Counted from the stretch's first letter, positions 25,625 through 35,432 are shown. The stretch: 64,000 nt of DNA from SZUA-430 sp040080835 (GCA_040080835.1 JBEBHP010000012.1:1-64000), one strand, 5' to 3'. The notes: generated by a model from the sequence alone, not told the origin. Numbers and translations: made by a program.

Positions 25625-26812
25625 CTATCGGGTGATGTTCGCCACTTCGAACGGTGACTCAGGCAGCGTGTCTGCATTGAGTGACTGGCGCAACGGCGTT
25701 GGCGAGGCAGTCGCGGCCTGATCCGGGGCTGCTTTCGGAGGCGTCAGCGGTTTGGGGGCCGCGGCAGGTTTTGGAGACGCATCGCCATCGTCGGAAATTG
25801 GCTCCATGGTGACCGGCGCCTTTCGGGTAACGGCAGTAGAGACGGGTGCCGCTACGCTTTTGGGTGCTGCCGCTGCTGCTGCCGGGGCAGCGGCAGGGGA
25901 GGCTGACGATGCCTTCGCGTCATCCGCAACTGGTGCCATTGGCCTGGACGGTGCAGGAAGAATGCTCAGGTTGGGCGGCCTCACCAGCATTGGTGTCTGG
26001 GTGGGTGCCGGTATTGCCGGAGACGCGGGAACAGATGATGTCGCCGGTTTGGCATTCGTCGCGCTCATCTGGCGCAAAACAGAGAGGTTGTTGAAGGCGT
26101 CAGCAGGTGTCAGATCCTGCTTGGCCAACTGTTCCGCTTCAACCCTGTTGCCCCTGAGCGTTTCCACCATTGCCAGGTTCTGCCGCATTTGGGCCGTCGC
26201 ATCTGGGCGCGCGACGAGCTTTCGCAGAATGGCTTCACCCTGGCCGATCTGGCCGGAAAGCACGTAAGACATCGCGAGATTGCTCTGAACAGCCGGATTG
26301 CTGGATGAAAGGTTCAATGCTGTGTTGTAGTTGTCTTGCGCCGCCTTGTGGTTACCTGTCTGGTCGAGCGCCACGCCATAGGCAGAAAACGCTGTCCAGT
26401 CGCTCCTGCTTATCTGCACGGACCGTGAGAAAAAGGGCAAGGCGTCGGCTGAGCGCCCAACGGCGGTCAAAGCTTTGCCATATTCAGACAGCACTTTCGG
26501 ATCATCGGGAGCCTTAACAACGACTTCCTTAAGGAGAGTGACTGCTTGTGGCGCGCCACCCATGATGCGCAAATTGCGGGCAAAGCTGACCGCTGCCGGA
26601 ATATCTTCGCGGTTTGCTTCGTATTTCGCGCCCCAGTATGCCGCACCTCCCACGACGTCCTGCTGCTCGGGCAGAACCAGATTTCTGGTGCTCGCGCCTT
26701 CGTTGTTCGAGAACAGGTTGGTCCCACTGCAACCCGCCAGCGTGGAAGACGCGGCGACAATCGCAATACGACTGGCAGAAAGAATTAGAGAGTGGCGCAA
26801 AAAGTGACCCAT
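25625..26812 (-). CDS. tadD: Tetratricopeptide repeat lipoprotein TadD
   Basis: A 395-aa protein with a lipobox (STLAGCSGTNLF). Residues about 55-210 contain TPR units (AAVSFARNLRIMGGAPQAVTLLKE, LSEYGKALTAVGRSADALPFFSRSV, FSAYGVALDQTGNHKAAQDNYNTAL). The C-terminal part is low-complexity Ala/Pro. TadD is thought to help secretin assembly, like a pilotin. ATG 26812 is favoured because GAGG lies 8 bp upstream; ATG at 26818 would sit almost on top of it. Confidence 0.88.
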   Translation of the reverse strand: MGHFLRHSLILSASRIAIVAASSTLAGCSGTNLFSNNEGASTRNLVLPEQQDVVGGAAYWGAKYEANREDIPAAVSFARNLRIMGGAPQAVTLLKEVVVKAPDDPKVLSEYGKALTAVGRSADALPFFSRSVQISRSDWTAFSAYGVALDQTGNHKAAQDNYNTALNLSSSNPAVQSNLAMSYVLSGQIGQGEAILRKLVARPDATAQMRQNLAMVETLRGNRVEAEQLAKQDLTPADAFNNLSVLRQMSATNAKPATSSVPASPAIPAPTQTPMLVRPPNLSILPAPSRPMAPVADDAKASSASPAAAPAAAAAAPKSVAAPVSTAVTRKAPVTMEPISDDGDASPKPAAAPKPLTPPKAAPDQAATASPTPLRQSLNADTLPESPFEVANITR

Positions 26813-26938
26813 AGTCATTCCTCGTCGGCAGAAAGCTGGCCGATGATGTCCGGCCACGAAACGGGTCTAATTTCACCTCAAGCGCATAACAAATGTTTAA
26901 GCATAATCACGAGTTAACTCGACTTTGCGGCGTGTGAC

Positions 26939-27994
26939 ATGGGAACTATAAGATTCTGCATGAGGAATTTTTCCCAACAAGGTCGCGCAAACTGGATGAT
27001 CCTGCTGGTCGCAAGCGGGCTTGCGGCCGGAAGCGTGTGGCCGTTGTCGGCGCAGACACCGCCGGAGATGAAGCGTATTCCGTTTCAGATTGCTACTGGA
27101 CCCGTCTCGGGGTCGTATTTGCCCTTGGGTGAGGCGCTTGCCATGATCATCAGTCACCCGCCTGGACTGGGGCGCTGTGACATCGCAAACGCTTGCGGAC
27201 CCGAAGGGCTCATTGCCACGACTCGTTCGTCAAGCGGTTCAGTCTCGAATGCTCTGGCGGTTGAGCGAGGCAGCGTGCAATCCGCCCTGGTGCAGGGGGA
27301 TGTGGCGGCGGCAGCTATTTCGGGTCAGGGTCCTTTCGAGGAATCGGGACCGTTAAAGAATGTCCGCGTCATTGCACGGTTGCACGACGAGACGCTGCAG
27401 ATTGTTGCAGCCTCGCGTTCCGGCATCAGGCATCTCAAGGATCTTGCGGGGCGACGGGTTGCCATAGACACAGAAAATTCGGCGACAGAATATACCGTGC
27501 GAAGCCTTCTTGGCGTAGCAGGCGTCAAATTCTCATCACTGAAGATCAAGCGTGTGTCGGCCGAAAGGGCGGCAGATGATCTTCGAGATGGCAAAATTGA
27601 TGCACTGTTTGTGACGGGTGTTTCGCCGATCCAGGTGGTCGACCAGCTTACCCGGCAGGGTTATGTTCGCCTTGTCCCTGTCGAGAGCCGCACATTGCAA
27701 AAGCTTGCGCGAAAGAGCCCGATGTACAGCAAGGTCCAGCTCCCCGCCGGCACCTATCGAAGCTCAAAATCCGTGTCGGCACTTGGCGTAACAAGCCTCT
27801 GGATCGTGAACAGTTCGCAACCAAGCAACACCGTGATTGAAATCCTGCGGGCGTTCTGGAACCCGGTCAACCAGACGGAACTGCGCAAGCGCGGGGAATT
27901 TGCCAAGATGATTTCGCTGCGCAAGTCGCTACAAAAATTTCCTGTCCCATTGCATGATGGGGCAAAACGCTTCTACGCTGCCTCAAGCCGATAG
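26939..27994 (+). CDS. TAXI family TRAP-type solute-binding protein
   Basis: A 351-aa exported protein. The TAXI fold is seen in FQIATGPVSGSYLPLGEALA, ...TRSSSGSVSNALAVERGSVQSALVQGDVA and DLAGRRVAIDTENSATEYTVRSLL. These bind substrates such as glutamate for TRAP transporters. No DctM/DctQ-type permease is nearby, so it is either an orphan receptor or works with a remote permease. The real start may be the second Met at 26960, nearer the hydrophobic signal. Confidence 0.82.
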   Translation: MGTIRFCMRNFSQQGRANWMILLVASGLAAGSVWPLSAQTPPEMKRIPFQIATGPVSGSYLPLGEALAMIISHPPGLGRCDIANACGPEGLIATTRSSSGSVSNALAVERGSVQSALVQGDVAAAAISGQGPFEESGPLKNVRVIARLHDETLQIVAASRSGIRHLKDLAGRRVAIDTENSATEYTVRSLLGVAGVKFSSLKIKRVSAERAADDLRDGKIDALFVTGVSPIQVVDQLTRQGYVRLVPVESRTLQKLARKSPMYSKVQLPAGTYRSSKSVSALGVTSLWIVNSSQPSNTVIEILRAFWNPVNQTELRKRGEFAKMISLRKSLQKFPVPLHDGAKRFYAASSR

Positions 27995-28015
27995 GCCTGA
28001 CCGCAGAGTGTTCAC

Positions 28016-28609
28016 GTGTCGCGCAAGTATCCTGTCCTCACATATGTTGCGATGATTGTGCTGGGAGTGATTCCAACGGCGCTGGTCACGCACTACTATG
28101 GGCATCTGCCAAACAGGATGGTCATCCGATGGGATCTGCTTGGACACATGACTGTCATCGGAACGCGGGCAAGTACCGTTCTGATGGTGGCGAACTTTGC
28201 GGCCGTTGCGGCGCTGGCCGCGACAGCAATTGGTGTGTGGCAGCACAAGTCTTTCGTTGCGCTTGACGGACTGCGCGCCTTTCTGATGCTCAACATGGCA
28301 CAGATTGTTGCCATCAACCTGACCTGCATCATGCTGGTTACAGAGGCACTGGGCTTTCACCTGACCATCAAGCCGATGATCCCTCCCGCGATGGCGCTAC
28401 TGCTTTTTTCCGGCGGCATACTCTGCTGGCGCGCCGAAGCGGATGCTGCATTCAATACAACGAAAGCCTTTGGCGCAGCGCTGATGGGGGCGGGTGTGTT
28501 TCTGCTTGTACTAAATGCCATCGCTGCAAACCAAATCGTGGGCTATTATGCTTCCGCCTTTGCAGCGTTGATGATGACGGCCGTTCTTATCCCGTCCAAA
28601 ACCCAATAG
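28016..28609 (+). CDS. DUF1648-like multi-pass membrane protein
   Basis: A 197-aa protein with about six membrane helices and a GTG start. The periplasmic motif LPNRMVIRWDLLGHMTVIGTR matches the DUF1648 pattern (LPDRIPIHWN-GxVD) found in SdpI-like proteins. It starts 21 bp after the TAXI gene. Function is unknown; an envelope sensor or immunity-type role is only a family hint. Confidence 0.65.
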   Translation: MSRKYPVLTYVAMIVLGVIPTALVTHYYGHLPNRMVIRWDLLGHMTVIGTRASTVLMVANFAAVAALAATAIGVWQHKSFVALDGLRAFLMLNMAQIVAINLTCIMLVTEALGFHLTIKPMIPPAMALLLFSGGILCWRAEADAAFNTTKAFGAALMGAGVFLLVLNAIAANQIVGYYASAFAALMMTAVLIPSKTQ

Positions 28610-28680
28610 GGCTTGCGGCTTGCGTTCAGCTGCTGTCGTTCGATAAAATTCGTTTCACTTCACACAAGGCACAATTTCGC

Positions 28681-30072
28681 ATGAACATCAGCGACTGTTT
28701 CTCGCCAGCGTCTCCGTCATCGATTCCGATATTTGCCGTCAGTCAGGCGACACTCGAGCAGGCTCTGGCAGGACCACTGGAGATGCATGCGACCTGGCTC
28801 AAAGCTATCGGCTTCAAGGCAGCGTCGGGAATAATCCAGCATCTGCCTGCGGCGAACGGAGGTGTGGGCGGCGTAGTGTTCGGGCTTGGCAGGGATGAAG
28901 AACCCTTTGCCTTCGCGGCGTTGCCTGGGATGTTGCCCGAGGGGGTTTATCATTTCCAGCTTCAGCCCGATGGGCGCGCGGGAGACGTGTCAGCATTTTC
29001 ATGGGCGATTGGGCACTACAGGTATTCACGTTACAAGAGCAAGGACAATGGTCCCGCAGCAGTCAGGCTGGTATGGCCGAAGGATGCAAATCAGGGCCAT
29101 GTCCTGCGCGTGGCGCGCGGGCTTTGTCTTGCACGAGACCTGGTGAACACGCCATCCAACGACATGGGACCTGTTGAACTCTCTCAAGCGGCCGAACAGC
29201 TTGCCAAAGAGCACCGCGCGATGTTCACCACGGTGGAAGGCGGTGCGCTGATCGAAAAGAACTATCCGATGATCTGGGCAGTTGGCGCAGGCTCTTCGCG
29301 TACGCCGCGCCTGATTGACATTCGTTGGGGAGATGCAAGGCATCCAAAGGTGACACTGGTGGGCAAGGGCGTCTGCTTCGATTCGGGGGGACTTGATATC
29401 AAACCGTCGAGTGCCATGCTGACGATGAAGAAGGACATGGGAGGTGCTGCCGCAGTGCTGGGTATTGCCCACATGGTCATGGATGCGAAACTTCCCGTGT
29501 CGCTGCGTGTCCTGATTCCGGCAGTTGAAAACAGCATTTCAGGCGATGCATATCGTCCCGGTGATGTCCTGAAGAGCCGCAAAGGCCTGACCGTTGAAGT
29601 TGGCAATACCGACGCCGAGGGACGCCTCGTATTGGCGGATGCGCTGGCTGAGGCTGATGCCGAAGCGCCGGAGTTGCTGATCTGCATGGCGACGTTGACG
29701 GGTGCTGCTCGTGTTGCGACAGGCTTTGACCTGCCGCCATTTTTTACCCAGGACGATGAACTTGCCGGTCAACTTCAGGCTGCCGCCGAGGCGGTGCATG
29801 ATGCGATGTGGCGATTTCCGTTGTGGCGCGGGTACAAGGATCTGATCGAAAGCAAAGTCGCTGACCTCACCAATAACCCTGGCAGCCCCAATGCGGGCGC
29901 GATAACTGCTGCCCTGTTTCTCGAGCGCTTTGTCGACAAGGCAAAGTCATTTGCGCACTTCGACATTGCTGCATGGAACGATCGTGCTCGACCCGGGCGA
30001 CCGCTCGGCGCAGAAGCACAGACGATCCGTGCGATCTATGCAATGCTGCAATCGAGATATGGCAGAAGCTAG
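28681..30072 (+). CDS. M17 leucyl aminopeptidase family protein
   Basis: A 463-aa cytoplasmic di-metal aminopeptidase. The C-terminal catalytic domain carries LVGKGVCFDSGGLDIKPS (metal Lys and Asp), MKKDMGGAA, and NTDAEGRLVLADAL (metal Asp/Glu plus the catalytic Arg). The N-terminal domain (1-150) is divergent, as in the shorter alphaproteobacterial homologues. The stop overlaps by 4 bp the stop of the convergent reductase gene. Confidence 0.92.
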   Translation: MNISDCFSPASPSSIPIFAVSQATLEQALAGPLEMHATWLKAIGFKAASGIIQHLPAANGGVGGVVFGLGRDEEPFAFAALPGMLPEGVYHFQLQPDGRAGDVSAFSWAIGHYRYSRYKSKDNGPAAVRLVWPKDANQGHVLRVARGLCLARDLVNTPSNDMGPVELSQAAEQLAKEHRAMFTTVEGGALIEKNYPMIWAVGAGSSRTPRLIDIRWGDARHPKVTLVGKGVCFDSGGLDIKPSSAMLTMKKDMGGAAAVLGIAHMVMDAKLPVSLRVLIPAVENSISGDAYRPGDVLKSRKGLTVEVGNTDAEGRLVLADALAEADAEAPELLICMATLTGAARVATGFDLPPFFTQDDELAGQLQAAAEAVHDAMWRFPLWRGYKDLIESKVADLTNNPGSPNAGAITAALFLERFVDKAKSFAHFDIAAWNDRARPGRPLGAEAQTIRAIYAMLQSRYGRS

Positions 30073-31007
30073 TAACCGCGTGCGAAGTCGACGAGGTTTT
30101 CAGGCGGGAGGCCCTTATCCATCCGCCGGATCGTCGCTGCCACATGTTCCATGAAGGATCCCGGGTCGGTCATTGCGGCGTTGTGGGGCGAGATCAGGAT
30201 TTTTGGATGCTGCCAGAGCGGGCTCGTTTCTGGCAGGGGTTCGGTCTGGAAAACGTCGAGCGATGCGCCGCGCAACTGTTCGGAATCCAGTGCCTGAATC
30301 AGGTCGCTCTCAACCAGATGACCGCCGCGGGCGCAATTGATCACGCAGGCGCCCCGCGGAAGTGATGCGAAGGTCTGCGCGTTCAAAATTCCCTTGGTGT
30401 CGGGGGTCAGCGGCAGCAGGCAAACAAGAATATCTGACTGGCGGAGGAACTCACTGCGCTGTGCCTGGCCATGAAATGTGGTGACGCCGTCGAATTTCTT
30501 CGGCGTCGCGCTCCATCCCAGCAGTTGATAGTTCAGCGCCTTCAGTGCCTGGGCCGCTGCCTGTCCCAGCACGCCGAATCCGAAAATGCCAACACGAACC
30601 GACGGTGCACGGGGAATTGCGAATTGCCGCCACTTTGACATCTGCTGGAGCGCCCGCAAATCGTTTGTTCGACGATGCCAGTAGAGCACGTTCAGCACGA
30701 CATACTCGGTCATTGACTGGCTGAGCGTGTGGTCGACGACGCGCGAGAGTGGAAGGTTTTTCGGGTAGGTCGGGTCGGCAACGATGCCGTCTACACCGGC
30801 ACCCATCGAAAAGACCACCTTGAGATTTTTCAGCGCGGCAAGCGAGCCGGGCTTTGGCTTCCATGCGATGCAATAGGCAATATCGTCGGTGCGTGCAGGA
30901 TTTTCTTCGGTCCGGATTTCAAGTTCCGGCATCAGACGCCGCAAGTGCGACGTCCAGGTCTCGTGAGGATAACCTATGGGCTGAAACAGCAGTGCGCCCT
31001 GTGGCAT
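30069..31007 (-). CDS. ghrA: Glyoxylate/hydroxypyruvate reductase A-like 2-hydroxyacid dehydrogenase
   Basis: A 312-aa D-2-hydroxyacid dehydrogenase of the GhrA type that reduces glyoxylate or hydroxypyruvate with NAD(P)H. Visible marks: GIFGFGVLGQAAAQAL (dinucleotide fold), INCARGGHLVESDLIQAL (catalytic Arg), LDVFQTEPLPETSPLWQHPKILISPHNAA (catalytic Glu and His). It lies 20 bp after the cytochrome c gene stops on the same strand's lower side, so the order is reductase downstream. Substrate assignment follows the family. Confidence 0.82.
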   Translation of the reverse strand: MPQGALLFQPIGYPHETWTSHLRRLMPELEIRTEENPARTDDIAYCIAWKPKPGSLAALKNLKVVFSMGAGVDGIVADPTYPKNLPLSRVVDHTLSQSMTEYVVLNVLYWHRRTNDLRALQQMSKWRQFAIPRAPSVRVGIFGFGVLGQAAAQALKALNYQLLGWSATPKKFDGVTTFHGQAQRSEFLRQSDILVCLLPLTPDTKGILNAQTFASLPRGACVINCARGGHLVESDLIQALDSEQLRGASLDVFQTEPLPETSPLWQHPKILISPHNAAMTDPGSFMEHVAATIRRMDKGLPPENLVDFARGY

Positions 31008-31027
31008 CTGTTGCTTCGGTCCCTGGA

Positions 31028-31783
31028 CTAGTGACCAGGCTTGGCAGGTGCTGCTGGCGGAGCCGTGGCGGGAGCTGGTGCAGCGGGCGCCGGCGCTCCG
31101 GCGGGCGGCGTTGCGGTGCCTGGTGCTGCGGGTGTCGTACCTTCTGGCGTCGTTTCTGGCGCCGGTCCCTGCAGTTGGCCGGCAGGCGGTTCTGCTGCGC
31201 CGTCAGTCGGAGTTGCTGGTGCCGTAGCGACCGGATTCGGTGCCGGGATCGCGAGAGGCGAGTCCGACAAGCTTCGCAGGTAAGCGATCAGGTTGATGCG
31301 GTCCGTCTGTTTTGAAAGGCCTGCAAAGGCCATCTTGGTGCCGGGGACTGCGCCCTTGGGGTTCTTGATGAACGCGTCGAGTTCATCATAGCCCCAGGTC
31401 TTGTCTTTCATTCCACTCAGGGCTGGTGAATAGGCATAAGCGGGCGCGTGTGCGTGTGGGCCTCCAACCACGCCGTAGAGGTTCGGACCGATTTTGTCGG
31501 GCCCGCCTTTGGCAAAGTCGTGGCACTGCTGACAGCGTATGTGCGTCTTTTCTCCAGCTGCAATATCAGCCGCAGCGAGCACCGTACCCCAATCCGGTTT
31601 TAATTCTTCAACGGGGCCGGTTGTCGGACCTGCGCCATGATCCTCGGCGACTGCGACCTCCATGCCGGGCTTGTCGGATTTTTCTGGGGTCATCAGGCCG
31701 CCAACCAACAGGTTGAGCGCGACTACAAACAACACGGTGCCGAGTACGGCGCCGAAGATCTTATTCCACTCGAAGGAATCCAT
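31028..31783 (-). CDS. Membrane-anchored class I cytochrome c with Pro/Ala tail
   Basis: A 251-aa protein. An N-terminal anchor (IFGAVLGTVLFVVALNLLVGG, about 9-30) is followed by one cytochrome c domain with C84-x-x-C87-H88 (CQQCH) and the Met ligand region GTKMAFAGL. The last 60 residues are almost only Pro, Ala, Thr and Glu. This resembles the CycM/cyt c552-type membrane cytochromes that pass electrons from the bc1 complex to the terminal oxidase. The ATG at 31783 has AAGGA at 7 bp; the longer frame lacks an anchor-compatible start. Confidence 0.88.
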   Translation of the reverse strand: MDSFEWNKIFGAVLGTVLFVVALNLLVGGLMTPEKSDKPGMEVAVAEDHGAGPTTGPVEELKPDWGTVLAAADIAAGEKTHIRCQQCHDFAKGGPDKIGPNLYGVVGGPHAHAPAYAYSPALSGMKDKTWGYDELDAFIKNPKGAVPGTKMAFAGLSKQTDRINLIAYLRSLSDSPLAIPAPNPVATAPATPTDGAAEPPAGQLQGPAPETTPEGTTPAAPGTATPPAGAPAPAAPAPATAPPAAPAKPGH

Positions 31784-31970
31784 TGAGCAATCCTTGGACG
31801 GTAACTTTGCCGGAAGAAACGGAGATTTATGACTTTGCCGCGCTTCAAAAAAGCGCTGCGATGCAGGGGTGAAATGTGGGCCAGACAATAGCTGTGGGCG
31901 ATTTGGGGTCATTGCGGCGGAACGTCGCATTTTGGTTCGGACCGGAAGCCTAGAACACACTGTCCTCTAG

Positions 31971-32723
31971 ATGAGCGAACCACTGATCCTGATCCCAGCC
32001 CGCATGGCGTCGACGCGTCTGCCGGGAAAACCGCTCGCCGATATTCATGGCGAGCCAATGATTGTGCATGTCTGGCGGCGTGCGATGGAAGCTAAAGCTG
32101 GCCGCGTCGCTGTCGCCGCAGCAGAGCGCGAAATTGTGGACGCAGTCCGGGCGGCCGGGGGGGAAGCGATACAGACCGATCCGGAACACCCGTCGGGTTC
32201 GGACCGCATTTTTGAAGCATTGGTGAAGCTGGACCCCGAGCGCAGGCATCCTGTGATTGTCAACGTGCAGGGTGACCTGCCGACGCTTGATCCAAGCCTG
32301 GTGCGAGGTGTTGTCGAGACGCTGGGTCAGTCCGGTGCTGATCTTGCCACGCTGGTCACCGAGATCGTCGAAGAGAGCGAGCGGACCAACCCGAATGTTG
32401 TGAAGGCAGTCGTTGCGCTTGCCCCGGGACGGACTGAGGGCAGGGCCCTCTACTTCACGCGCGCAACAGTGCCCTGGGGTGATGGCCCACATTATCATCA
32501 CATCGGCATGTATGCATACAGGCGGCCGGCGCTTGAGCGCTTTGTGAAACTACCACCGTCGCCTCTTGAGAAGCGCGAAAAGCTGGAACAGTTGCGCGCG
32601 CTTGAAGCCGGCATGTCAATTGCCGTTCGCGTTGTTGATGCGGTGCCCTTGGGTGTCGACACGCCAGAAGATCTTGAACGGGCAAGGCAACTCATCGGGA
32701 TGAAATCCCAGAAGGCGCAGTAA
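31971..32723 (+). CDS. kdsB: 3-deoxy-manno-octulosonate cytidylyltransferase
   Basis: A 250-aa enzyme that activates Kdo as CMP-Kdo for lipopolysaccharide core synthesis. The N-terminal nucleotide motif IPARMASTRLPGKPL, then HPSGSDRIFEAL, NVQGDLP and the C-terminal EKLEQLRALEAGMSIAV...VDTPEDLERAR are all typical. Its presence implies an LPS-bearing outer membrane. The stop overlaps pheA by 1 bp (TAATG). Confidence 0.95.
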   Translation: MSEPLILIPARMASTRLPGKPLADIHGEPMIVHVWRRAMEAKAGRVAVAAAEREIVDAVRAAGGEAIQTDPEHPSGSDRIFEALVKLDPERRHPVIVNVQGDLPTLDPSLVRGVVETLGQSGADLATLVTEIVEESERTNPNVVKAVVALAPGRTEGRALYFTRATVPWGDGPHYHHIGMYAYRRPALERFVKLPPSPLEKREKLEQLRALEAGMSIAVRVVDAVPLGVDTPEDLERARQLIGMKSQKAQ

Positions 32724-33586
32724 TGGCTGATCCCAACAACACGATCGCGTTTCAGGGCGAGCTCGGCGCGAATTCGCACATGGCCTGTCAGGAAGTTCAT
32801 CCGACGATGACAGCACTGCCATGCGCGACATTCGAGGATGTGTTTGCTGCCGTGAAGGACGGGCAGGCACGGCTTGCCATGCTGCCGATTGAAAACTCGC
32901 TGCACGGGCGCATCACCGACATCCATCACCTGCTTCCCGAATCCGGGCTCTATATCATCGGCGAGCATTTCCTTCGCATTCATCACCAGCTGCTGGCGAT
33001 CAGGGGTGCGAAAATTGGCGGCATAAAGTCGGTGATGAGCCAGATACCTGCGCTTGGCCAGTGTCGCAACGTCATTCGCGACATGGGCCTGAAGATGATC
33101 ATCGGTGCTGATACTGCGGGCTCTGCGCGACATGTTGCCGAGCAGAAGGATCCGAGCGTCGCTGCGCTTGCATCGAAGCTGGCGGCGGAAATCTATGGGC
33201 TTGATATTCTCAAGGCCAATGTCGAGGACGCACAGCATAATACCACGCGGTTTCTGATCATGGCGCGTGAAGCCGACGATGCCGAGCTCGGCTGTGGCGA
33301 TGTGATCACGACCTTTGTTTTTCGCGTTCGCAACGTGCCCGCGGCGCTCTACAAGGCGATGGGCGGGTTCGCGACAAACGGCGTCAACATGACGAAGCTT
33401 GAGTCCTATCAGCTTGAGGGCTCGTTCAATGCCACGCAGTTCTACGCCGACATCGCGGGACATCCAGAGGAGCGCAACGTTCGCCTTGCGCTGGAAGAGT
33501 TGCAGTTCTTCTGCACGCATCTGCGAGTCGTTGGCGTTTACCCGTCACATCCGTTCCGCAAGACGCTTGTGCAGCCGGCGGGATAG
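32723..33586 (+). CDS. pheA: Prephenate dehydratase
   Basis: A 287-aa monofunctional enzyme that converts prephenate to phenylpyruvate for phenylalanine synthesis. The PDT domain (1-185) has GELGANSHMA, LPIENSLHGRI and the NTTRF motif needed for catalysis. The ACT regulatory domain (200-275) has GVNMTKLESYQLEGSF, where the usual ESRP phenylalanine motif is ESYQ, as in many alphaproteobacterial forms. No chorismate mutase domain. Coupled to kdsB by a 1-bp overlap. Confidence 0.94.
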   Translation: MADPNNTIAFQGELGANSHMACQEVHPTMTALPCATFEDVFAAVKDGQARLAMLPIENSLHGRITDIHHLLPESGLYIIGEHFLRIHHQLLAIRGAKIGGIKSVMSQIPALGQCRNVIRDMGLKMIIGADTAGSARHVAEQKDPSVAALASKLAAEIYGLDILKANVEDAQHNTTRFLIMAREADDAELGCGDVITTFVFRVRNVPAALYKAMGGFATNGVNMTKLESYQLEGSFNATQFYADIAGHPEERNVRLALEELQFFCTHLRVVGVYPSHPFRKTLVQPAG

Positions 33587-33835
33587 AATCCGGGGACGCA
33601 CGCTGTTTTGGTTCTCGAAACAGGTCTTCACCATACTGACGGGTTGTTCCGGAAGTTCCGCTTGTGCGCGGGGTTCCATGGCTCCTGGTTAAATCTTCGT
33701 CATTTCGGTAGCGGATTGGGTGATGTGCCCCCATGTAGGTTGTCCTGCCCCCTTGGCAGCGTTCGCGCCAGTGCGAGCCGATCGTGCAACCGTCCGCTTT
33801 GTCGGGCCGCCATCAACGACAAGGAATCCAGACAG

Positions 33836-34480
33836 ATGATGACTACGGCGATTTATCGCGACGTTCGAGCCATGTTCAATTCTGCGTTTGTCCTGAGTGC
33901 GCTTGTTCTGGCTCTCGCAGCATTGTCCCAGCCTGCAGCAGCCGTGGAGAATCCCCTACCCGAAGCGAGCATGGAGGGCCCGACCGTCGTGGAAGGGGCA
34001 ATTACCATGTCCCCGATTCCCAACCCCGGGGATGAGGTCTCGCCAATTTCAGAGGCAGGCTTTCCTGATTCTTCAGACGGCAAGGTGAAAGGTGAGGAGG
34101 CCTGCCTTGCCACGGCGATCTACTTTGAAGCGCGCGGCGAAAGTGTGAAGGGCCAGAAGGCCGTGGCCGAAGTCATTGTCACGCGAGCACGAACACCGGG
34201 CCGACCCAAATCGCTCTGTGGTGTTGTCTATGAAGGCGCCAGACGTTCGACCGGGTGCCAGTTCTCGTTTGCCTGTGATGGCTTGCCGGACGTCGTACGG
34301 GACCAGAATGCCTGGAACCGTGCACAGCATATTGCGGCAAAAGTGATCCTTACGCGCGCGAAGGTCAATCCGGTCGCTGGCGGCGCGACGTACTATCACG
34401 CTACCTCAGTGTCACCGCGTTGGGCGTCACGCATGATCAAAGTCGCACAGATCGGATCGCAGATCTTCTACCGGCCGTGA
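33836..34480 (+). CDS. SleB-type cell wall hydrolase
   Basis: A 214-aa exported protein. The hydrophobic segment MFNSAFVLSALVLALAALSQPAAA is a signal peptide. The C-terminal Hydrolase_2/SleB domain (about 90-214) shows CLATAIYFEARGES with the presumed catalytic Glu, CGVVYEGARRSTGCQFSFACDG and ATYYHATSVSPRWA. These act as peptidoglycan lytic enzymes. The start is uncertain: ATG 33836 has AAGGA 10 bp upstream, while ATG 33872 would leave a shorter signal. The 249-bp gap before it holds only a small CTGCC/GGCAG hairpin. Confidence 0.86.
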   Translation: MMTTAIYRDVRAMFNSAFVLSALVLALAALSQPAAAVENPLPEASMEGPTVVEGAITMSPIPNPGDEVSPISEAGFPDSSDGKVKGEEACLATAIYFEARGESVKGQKAVAEVIVTRARTPGRPKSLCGVVYEGARRSTGCQFSFACDGLPDVVRDQNAWNRAQHIAAKVILTRAKVNPVAGGATYYHATSVSPRWASRMIKVAQIGSQIFYRP

Positions 34481-34499
34481 CTCCAGTGGCCAAGCGAGG

Positions 34500-35432
34500 C
34501 TAGCCCTCGATCCAGCTCTTGACCAGCTGATGAGCGATGGCAAGGGCTGGAGGCATGCGCAGTTCGTTGGTGCCCTTGATCATGGCGGCGCGGACCTGAT
34601 CCTTAGTGAACCATCGTGCGTCTGACAGTTCATTCGTGTCGATTGTGATTTCAGTTGTCTTGGCGCGTGCGTAGCAGCCGATCATCAGTGACGACGGGTA
34701 GGGCCAGGGCTGCGTCGAGTGGAAACTGACCTGATCGATCGTGATGCCGGATTCTTCCTTGAGTTCGCGTGCTACGGCTTCCTCGATCGTCTCACCCGGT
34801 TCGATGAAGCCTGCGAGGGCAGAGTAGAACCCGGTCGGCCACTTCGCACCGCGACCAAGCAGACAGGTGTCGCCGTTCAGCGCCAGCATGATGACGACGG
34901 GATCGGTGCGCGGAAAGTGTTCGGTGTTGCAAGCCTCGCAGAAGCGCTTATAGCCTGCGTCGGCGGCAATGGTCGGCTGGCCGCAGTTTGCGCAGAAGCC
35001 GTGGCGCTGGTGCCAGTCGATCAGCGATTTCGCCTGCGCGAGAATGGCCGCGTCACCCAGGTCGATTTCCTCCGCTACCGTTCGCAGATCAGCGAAGGAG
35101 CCAAGGCCTGCAAGCGATCCTTCCTTCGTCGGATCATTGAATCCCGAAATGTCGATCGCGAAGTGCGCTGCGTCCTTGTAAAGGCCGAGAAAAATGATTG
35201 TTGCGCCCGGACGCATCAGCGGCAGTGCGAGTTCGCCCGTTATCCATCCGGTCTCGCGCCGACCCTCACGGTTCTTGATCAGGAACGGCATCAGTTTCCA
35301 GACAGGAATGAACAGCGAATTGGGATCCGACAAGGCTGTCTTCAGCCATGGCTGGTCGGTCCTGAGGTGCCCGGCGCGATCCAGGGGCGAATTGGCAAAA
35401 ACATTCGGATTTTTAGGCAAAACCAGGTTCAT
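34500..35432 (-). CDS. nudC: NAD(+)/NADH pyrophosphatase
   Basis: A 310-aa Nudix hydrolase that splits NAD(H) and decaps NAD-RNA. It has an N-terminal NUDIX-like domain, a zinc ribbon (FCANCGQPTI...RFCEACNTEHFP), a Nudix box (GFIEPGETIEEAVARELKEESGI, within a normal G-x5-E-x7-REUxEExGU) and the NudC-specific SQPWPFPxS variant STQPWPYPSS. It converges on the cell wall hydrolase gene. Confidence 0.94.
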   Translation of the reverse strand: MNLVLPKNPNVFANSPLDRAGHLRTDQPWLKTALSDPNSLFIPVWKLMPFLIKNREGRRETGWITGELALPLMRPGATIIFLGLYKDAAHFAIDISGFNDPTKEGSLAGLGSFADLRTVAEEIDLGDAAILAQAKSLIDWHQRHGFCANCGQPTIAADAGYKRFCEACNTEHFPRTDPVVIMLALNGDTCLLGRGAKWPTGFYSALAGFIEPGETIEEAVARELKEESGITIDQVSFHSTQPWPYPSSLMIGCYARAKTTEITIDTNELSDARWFTKDQVRAAMIKGTNELRMPPALAIAHQLVKSWIEG

